Source: JAYGED01 sp046582565 (lineage in GTDB: Bacteria; Pseudomonadota; Alphaproteobacteria; JAAXGF01). Taken from it: a DNA stretch of 9,270 nucleotides. The notes under the pieces are model-generated. The model was given only the letters and a program-made list of their open reading frames with translations. It did not search any database and was not told the DNA's origin. A program made the translations under genes and the position numbers. This document shows positions 6,661 through 9,270 of this stretch, piece after piece (position 1 is the stretch's first letter; every line of letters starts with the position of its first letter). The stretch lies in assembly GCA_046582565.1 (NCBI GenBank), contig JAYGED010000118.1, forward strand, positions 1-9,270, in the 5' to 3' direction.

Positions 6661-7227
6661 ATGACTAACGAATCCGGTTATTTCGAAGGGCAAATTCTGG
6701 TTGCCATGCCGCAAATGACCGACAAGCGCTTCGCAAAGTCGGTGATCTATCTTTGCGCGCACAGCGCCGACGGCGCCATGGGCCTGGTGATCAACAAGCT
6801 GATCGATTCGATCACCTTCCCCGATCTCCTGAAACAGCTCAATATCGAAACCATCTCCACCAACGATAATATCCAGGTGCATTTCGGCGGGCCGGTCGAA
6901 TCGGCCCGCAGTTTCGTGCTTCATTCAGATGATTATGTCCAGGAAACCACCCTGGCAATCAACGATGGCGTGGCCTTGACGGCGACCGTCGATGTGTTGC
7001 GCGCGATTGCCGAAGACAAAGGCCCGAGCCGCAGCCTGCTCGCCCTGGGCTATGCCGGATGGGCACCCGGCCAGCTCGATTCCGAGATCATGGCGAACGG
7101 ATGGCTCAATGTGGCGGCCGATGATCAGCTCATCTTCGGCAGCAAGCTCGACAATAAATGGTCACGCGCCATCGGCAAGCTTGGCATCGACCTCTTGTCA
7201 CTCTCGCCAACCGCGGGTCACGCTTAA
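6661..7227 (+). CDS. yqgE: YqgE/AlgH family protein (UPF0301)
   Basis: A conserved single-domain protein of unknown biochemical role; the name AlgH comes from a proposed regulator in Pseudomonas. The 188 residues match the family length. Landmarks are GYFEGQILVAMPQM (6-19), GAMGLVINK (38-46), VHFGGPV (73-79) and LGYAGWAPGQLDSEIMANGW (129-148). There is no signal peptide or membrane segment, so it should be cytosolic. The ATG at 6661 is the only reasonable start, since an in-frame TGA lies three codons upstream, but its Shine-Dalgarno is poor: AGGAG at 6631-6635 is too far away, and the nearer GATGAAG is weak. Its stop codon overlaps that of the convergent acetyltransferase gene by 3 nt. Confidence 0.95.
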   Translation: MTNESGYFEGQILVAMPQMTDKRFAKSVIYLCAHSADGAMGLVINKLIDSITFPDLLKQLNIETISTNDNIQVHFGGPVESARSFVLHSDDYVQETTLAINDGVALTATVDVLRAIAEDKGPSRSLLALGYAGWAPGQLDSEIMANGWLNVAADDQLIFGSKLDNKWSRAIGKLGIDLLSLSPTAGHA

Positions 7228-7820
7228 GCTTTATTGCGAAAATCGCTCGCCAACATGGCGAACATCAGATGATCGCGCCAGGCGCCGTCGATACGCAGAT
7301 AAGCGCGAGCATAGCCTTCCTGACGGAATCCCAATTTACGTAATAGACCTTCGCTCGCCACATTGGACGGCAAACAGGCCGCCTCGAGGCGATGCAGCCC
7401 GATGGTGTCGAAGACGAACGACAACAAAGCCGAGACCGCGTCGCGCATAATGTCCTGGCGCGCGTAGTCCTTGCCGATCCAATAGCCGATGCTGCAGGAC
7501 ATGGCGACGCCGCTTTGGATATTGCTCAGATTGACACCGCCCACCAGGGCGTTGTCGGCGCGACGGAAGATGAAAAACCGATAGCCCGTGTTGTCGCGCC
7601 GTTCGCGGGCCTGAATGCGCAGCCGGTGACGATACGTGGTGCGTGTCAGGGCGGAAGCGGACCATGTCGGTTCCCAGGGCTTCAAGAAAGTGCGCGAGGC
7701 GGCGCGGACTTCAGCCCAGGCACGCCAATTACCCGACTGGGGAGGGCGCATATAGACCGCGGCGCCATCGATCTGTACCGACGCGGCTTGAACGCTGTCC
7801 GACTTGAGAAAGGTGAACAT
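7224..7820 (-). CDS. GNAT N-acetyltransferase, RimJ/RimL-like
   Basis: Proteins of this group acetylate N-terminal amino groups, classically of ribosomal proteins, using acetyl-CoA. The 198-residue protein shows the usual order: YMRPPQSGNWRAWAEVR (23-39), the beta4 segment SIGYWIG (110-116), the acetyl-CoA region with ARQDIMRDAVSALLSFVFD (120-138), and the RimJ signature IGLHRLEAACLPSN..S..LLRKLGFRQEGYARAYL (140-175). The pyrophosphate loop is unusual: the Gly normally found before the hydrophobic residue in Q/R-x-x-G-x-G/A appears as Asp123 (codon GAC). The substrate cannot be deduced. The ATG at 7820 lies 3 nt after the stop of the M16 peptidase gene, with GGGAT inside that gene's end as ribosome site, so the two are translationally coupled. 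Confidence 0.92.
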   Translation of the reverse strand: MFTFLKSDSVQAASVQIDGAAVYMRPPQSGNWRAWAEVRAASRTFLKPWEPTWSASALTRTTYRHRLRIQARERRDNTGYRFFIFRRADNALVGGVNLSNIQSGVAMSCSIGYWIGKDYARQDIMRDAVSALLSFVFDTIGLHRLEAACLPSNVASEGLLRKLGFRQEGYARAYLRIDGAWRDHLMFAMLASDFRNKA

Positions 7821-7823
7821 AGC

Positions 7824-9089
7824 CTATCCCGACAATCGCCCGACAACGGAGTCATAGCTCTCAAGGCCCGATATGGGGCCCAACGCGGTCACCGTCGGGC
7901 GGCCGCATCGAAGCAGCCGGCCCGCCGCGGCGGTGACCGCGTTGCTGTCGACCGCGTCGATTTGTTCGATAATTTCATCGGGCGGCATGGGCCGTCCGTA
8001 GATATGCATGTGGCGTGCGATCTGCTCGCAGCGCGATGACGGGCTTTCCAGCGACATCAGCAGGGACGCCTTGATCTGCGCCCGGGCACGGTCAACCTCG
8101 TCATCGCCTACAGAGATTGCAATCTTGGCGACCTCATCGCAGATCACCGGCATCAGCTCACCTATATGGCTTTCGCCGGCGCCTGCGTAAATGCCGAAAA
8201 GGCCGCTGTCGACATAGGATGTGGCAAAAGAGAATACCGAATAGGCGAGGCCCCGTTTCTCGCGCACTTCCTGGAACAATCGTGAAGACATGCCGCCGCC
8301 GAGCACTGTCGACATGACCTGTTCGGCAAAGAAAATCGAATCGCCGAACGGCACGCCGTTGAAGCCGACAATCAGATGGACCTGTTCGAGATCGCGCTGG
8401 TTACGCTCATCGCCGCCGCGATAGGTGGCGGGGTCGACGCTGCCATGTGTGGCGGGGGGCAGGCTGTCGAACGCGGCGCCGACAAGGGATACGAATTCAT
8501 CGTGATCGACCCGCCCCGCGGCGACAACGACCATATTTTCGGCGCTGTATTGCGCGTCCATATAGCCCATCAGCGCGCGCCGCGAAAACCCACCGACCTT
8601 GTCTACGGTGCCCAGGATTGAACGTCCGATAGGCTGGTCGGGGAAAGCGGTTTCCTGAAACTGGTCAAAGACCATGTCGTCAGGCGTGTCATGAACTTGC
8701 GCGATTTCCTGGATCACCACTTCGCGTTCGCGGGCGAGCTCGTCCTCGGGCATGGTGGTGTGTTGCAGTATATCGGCGAGAAGGTCGACGGCGAGCGGTA
8801 TGTCGCCTTTCAGGACGCGGGCGATATAGGCGGTCTGTTCGCGCGAGGTATAGGCGTTGAGATGGCCGCCGACCGATTCGATTTCCTCGGCAATGGCGAG
8901 CGCGTTGCGCCGCTTAGTGCCCTTGAACGCCATATGTTCGAGCAGATGCGAGACCCCGTTGAGTTCGAGGGTCTCATTGCGCGCGCCGGTGTTTACCCAG
9001 ACCCCGACCGCCGCCGATTCGAGCCCCGGCATATCGGCGCTGGCGACTCTCAGGCCGTTCGCTAGTGTGGTCACCTGGACCGCTGTCAT
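7824..9089 (-). CDS. M16 family zinc metallopeptidase (processing-peptidase-like)
   Basis: A pitrilysin/mitochondrial-processing-peptidase-type protease of 421 residues, the usual size of a single catalytic M16B subunit. The inverted zinc motif HLLEH (48-52) supplies His48 and His52 as ligands and Glu51 as catalytic base; Glu128 in VVIQEIAQVHDTP is the third ligand. The C-terminal half carries GGGMSSRLFQEVREKRGLAY (264-283), with the Arg/Tyr features of active members. There is no signal peptide, so it should be cytosolic. Family members cleave peptides inside a clamshell chamber; the physiological substrate in alphaproteobacteria is not evident from sequence. The ATG at 9089 begins MTAVQVTTLANGLRV, typical of the family, though only a weak GGGGT lies about 11 nt upstream. 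The acetyltransferase follows after 3 nt. Confidence 0.94.
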   Translation of the reverse strand: MTAVQVTTLANGLRVASADMPGLESAAVGVWVNTGARNETLELNGVSHLLEHMAFKGTKRRNALAIAEEIESVGGHLNAYTSREQTAYIARVLKGDIPLAVDLLADILQHTTMPEDELAREREVVIQEIAQVHDTPDDMVFDQFQETAFPDQPIGRSILGTVDKVGGFSRRALMGYMDAQYSAENMVVVAAGRVDHDEFVSLVGAAFDSLPPATHGSVDPATYRGGDERNQRDLEQVHLIVGFNGVPFGDSIFFAEQVMSTVLGGGMSSRLFQEVREKRGLAYSVFSFATSYVDSGLFGIYAGAGESHIGELMPVICDEVAKIAISVGDDEVDRARAQIKASLLMSLESPSSRCEQIARHMHIYGRPMPPDEIIEQIDAVDSNAVTAAAGRLLRCGRPTVTALGPISGLESYDSVVGRLSG

Positions 9090-9150
9090 GGCGATTAACT
9101 ACCCCAGTGGATAAAATCTAACATATGGTACCCATACGATCCCCAATCAC

Positions 9151-9222
9151 GGTTTCTCGGCAGGCGAGCGCCCGCCGGCGATGCCTTTGCATCGTCAAGG
9201 GTGCTCAACGCCCCGAGAAGCC
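9151..9222. repeat. Nested 72-nt inverted repeat (structured intergenic element)
   Basis: Three tiers of complementary arms fold this segment onto itself. The outer arms are GGTTTCTCGG (9151-9160) and CCGAGAAGCC (9213-9222), nine pairs plus one G-T. The middle arms are GAGCGCCC (9166-9173) and GGGTGCTC (9199-9206), again one G-T, with GGC (9163-9165) opposite GCC (9210-9212). The inner arms are CGATGC (9179-9184) and GCATCG (9189-9194) around a CTTT loop. It lies upstream of the M16 peptidase gene in a stretch with no convincing gene. It could be a dispersed palindromic repeat of the REP/RIME kind or a structured RNA; only one copy is visible here. Confidence 0.65.
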
Positions 9223-9240
9223 GCGAGTGGAGACCCGAAG

Positions 9241-9266
9241 GGCGGCGTCCCAAGTCCGCCGGACGC
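9241..9266. repeat. Second GC-rich inverted repeat at the window edge
   Basis: Two overlapping foldings are possible: GCGTCC (9245-9250) with GGACGC (9261-9266), or GGCGG (9241-9245) with CCGCC (9256-9260). In addition CAACGC (9206-9211) is the inverse of GCGTTG (9265-9270). These arms continue the structured region that starts at 9151 and may belong to the same element, which could extend past the right edge. Confidence 0.4.
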
Positions 9267-9270
9267 GTTG

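Noticed and set aside
7392..8039. 215-residue plus-strand frame across the acetyltransferase/peptidase junction
   Set aside because: It overlaps two confidently identified genes on the other strand and its composition is that of an antisense shadow.
9096..9268. Minus-strand frame open from the window edge, ending MLDFIHWGS, as the 3' end of an upstream gene
   Set aside because: It runs through the nested inverted repeat, shows no resemblance to threonine synthase or another expected neighbour, and its composition looks non-coding. It cannot be excluded fully without sequence to the right.
9181..9270. Plus-strand frame starting MPLHRQGC and running off the window
   Set aside because: It begins inside the hairpin loop region, has no ribosome site, and all the surrounding frames are open only because of the GC-rich repeat.

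Overview
This 9.27 kb window is GC-rich, densely packed bacterial chromosome. It most resembles an alphaproteobacterium of the Rhodospirillales type. That placement is inference: it rests on the aminoglycoside-phosphotransferase-type homoserine kinase starting MAVYTEVS, its overlap with rnhA, an adjacent Prx5-type peroxiredoxin, and an M16 peptidase followed directly by a RimJ-like acetyltransferase. I see no tRNA, rRNA, CRISPR array, transposase, integrase or phage gene.

Layout. 1-1325 (minus) holds the glycine cleavage genes gcvT and the first 65 codons of gcvH, with a sigma70-like promoter just upstream of gcvT. 1415-2218 (minus) holds a tandem-CDGSH iron-sulfur protein followed by a small lipoprotein of unknown role. 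2410-3812 (plus) holds thrB and rnhA, overlapping by 4 nt and preceded by a possible 13-codon leader ORF. 3813-6468 (minus) holds a DsbD/ScsB-type membrane thiol reductase followed by the peroxiredoxin. 6661-7227 (plus) is yqgE. 7224-9089 (minus) is an M16 zinc protease followed 3 nt later by a GNAT acetyltransferase. The last 181 nt (9090-9270) contain no convincing gene but do contain a strongly self-complementary stretch that looks like a structured or dispersed intergenic repeat.

How the genes work together. gcvT and gcvH (gcvP is expected beyond the left edge) cleave glycine and feed one-carbon units to tetrahydrofolate. thrB commits homoserine to threonine, which can in turn supply glycine. 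dsbD and prx are both thiol-redox genes, but they are predicted to act in different compartments. Both convergent junctions (rnhA/prx and yqgE/acetyltransferase) have no intergenic space, so transcripts probably overlap there.

I found no convincing new multi-gene system; the window is mainly housekeeping. The items most worth a second look are the nested inverted repeat at 9151-9222, the leader ORF before thrB, the in-frame ATG-AGT-GAA-TAA just upstream of the TTG start of gcvT, and the CDGSH/lipoprotein pair.
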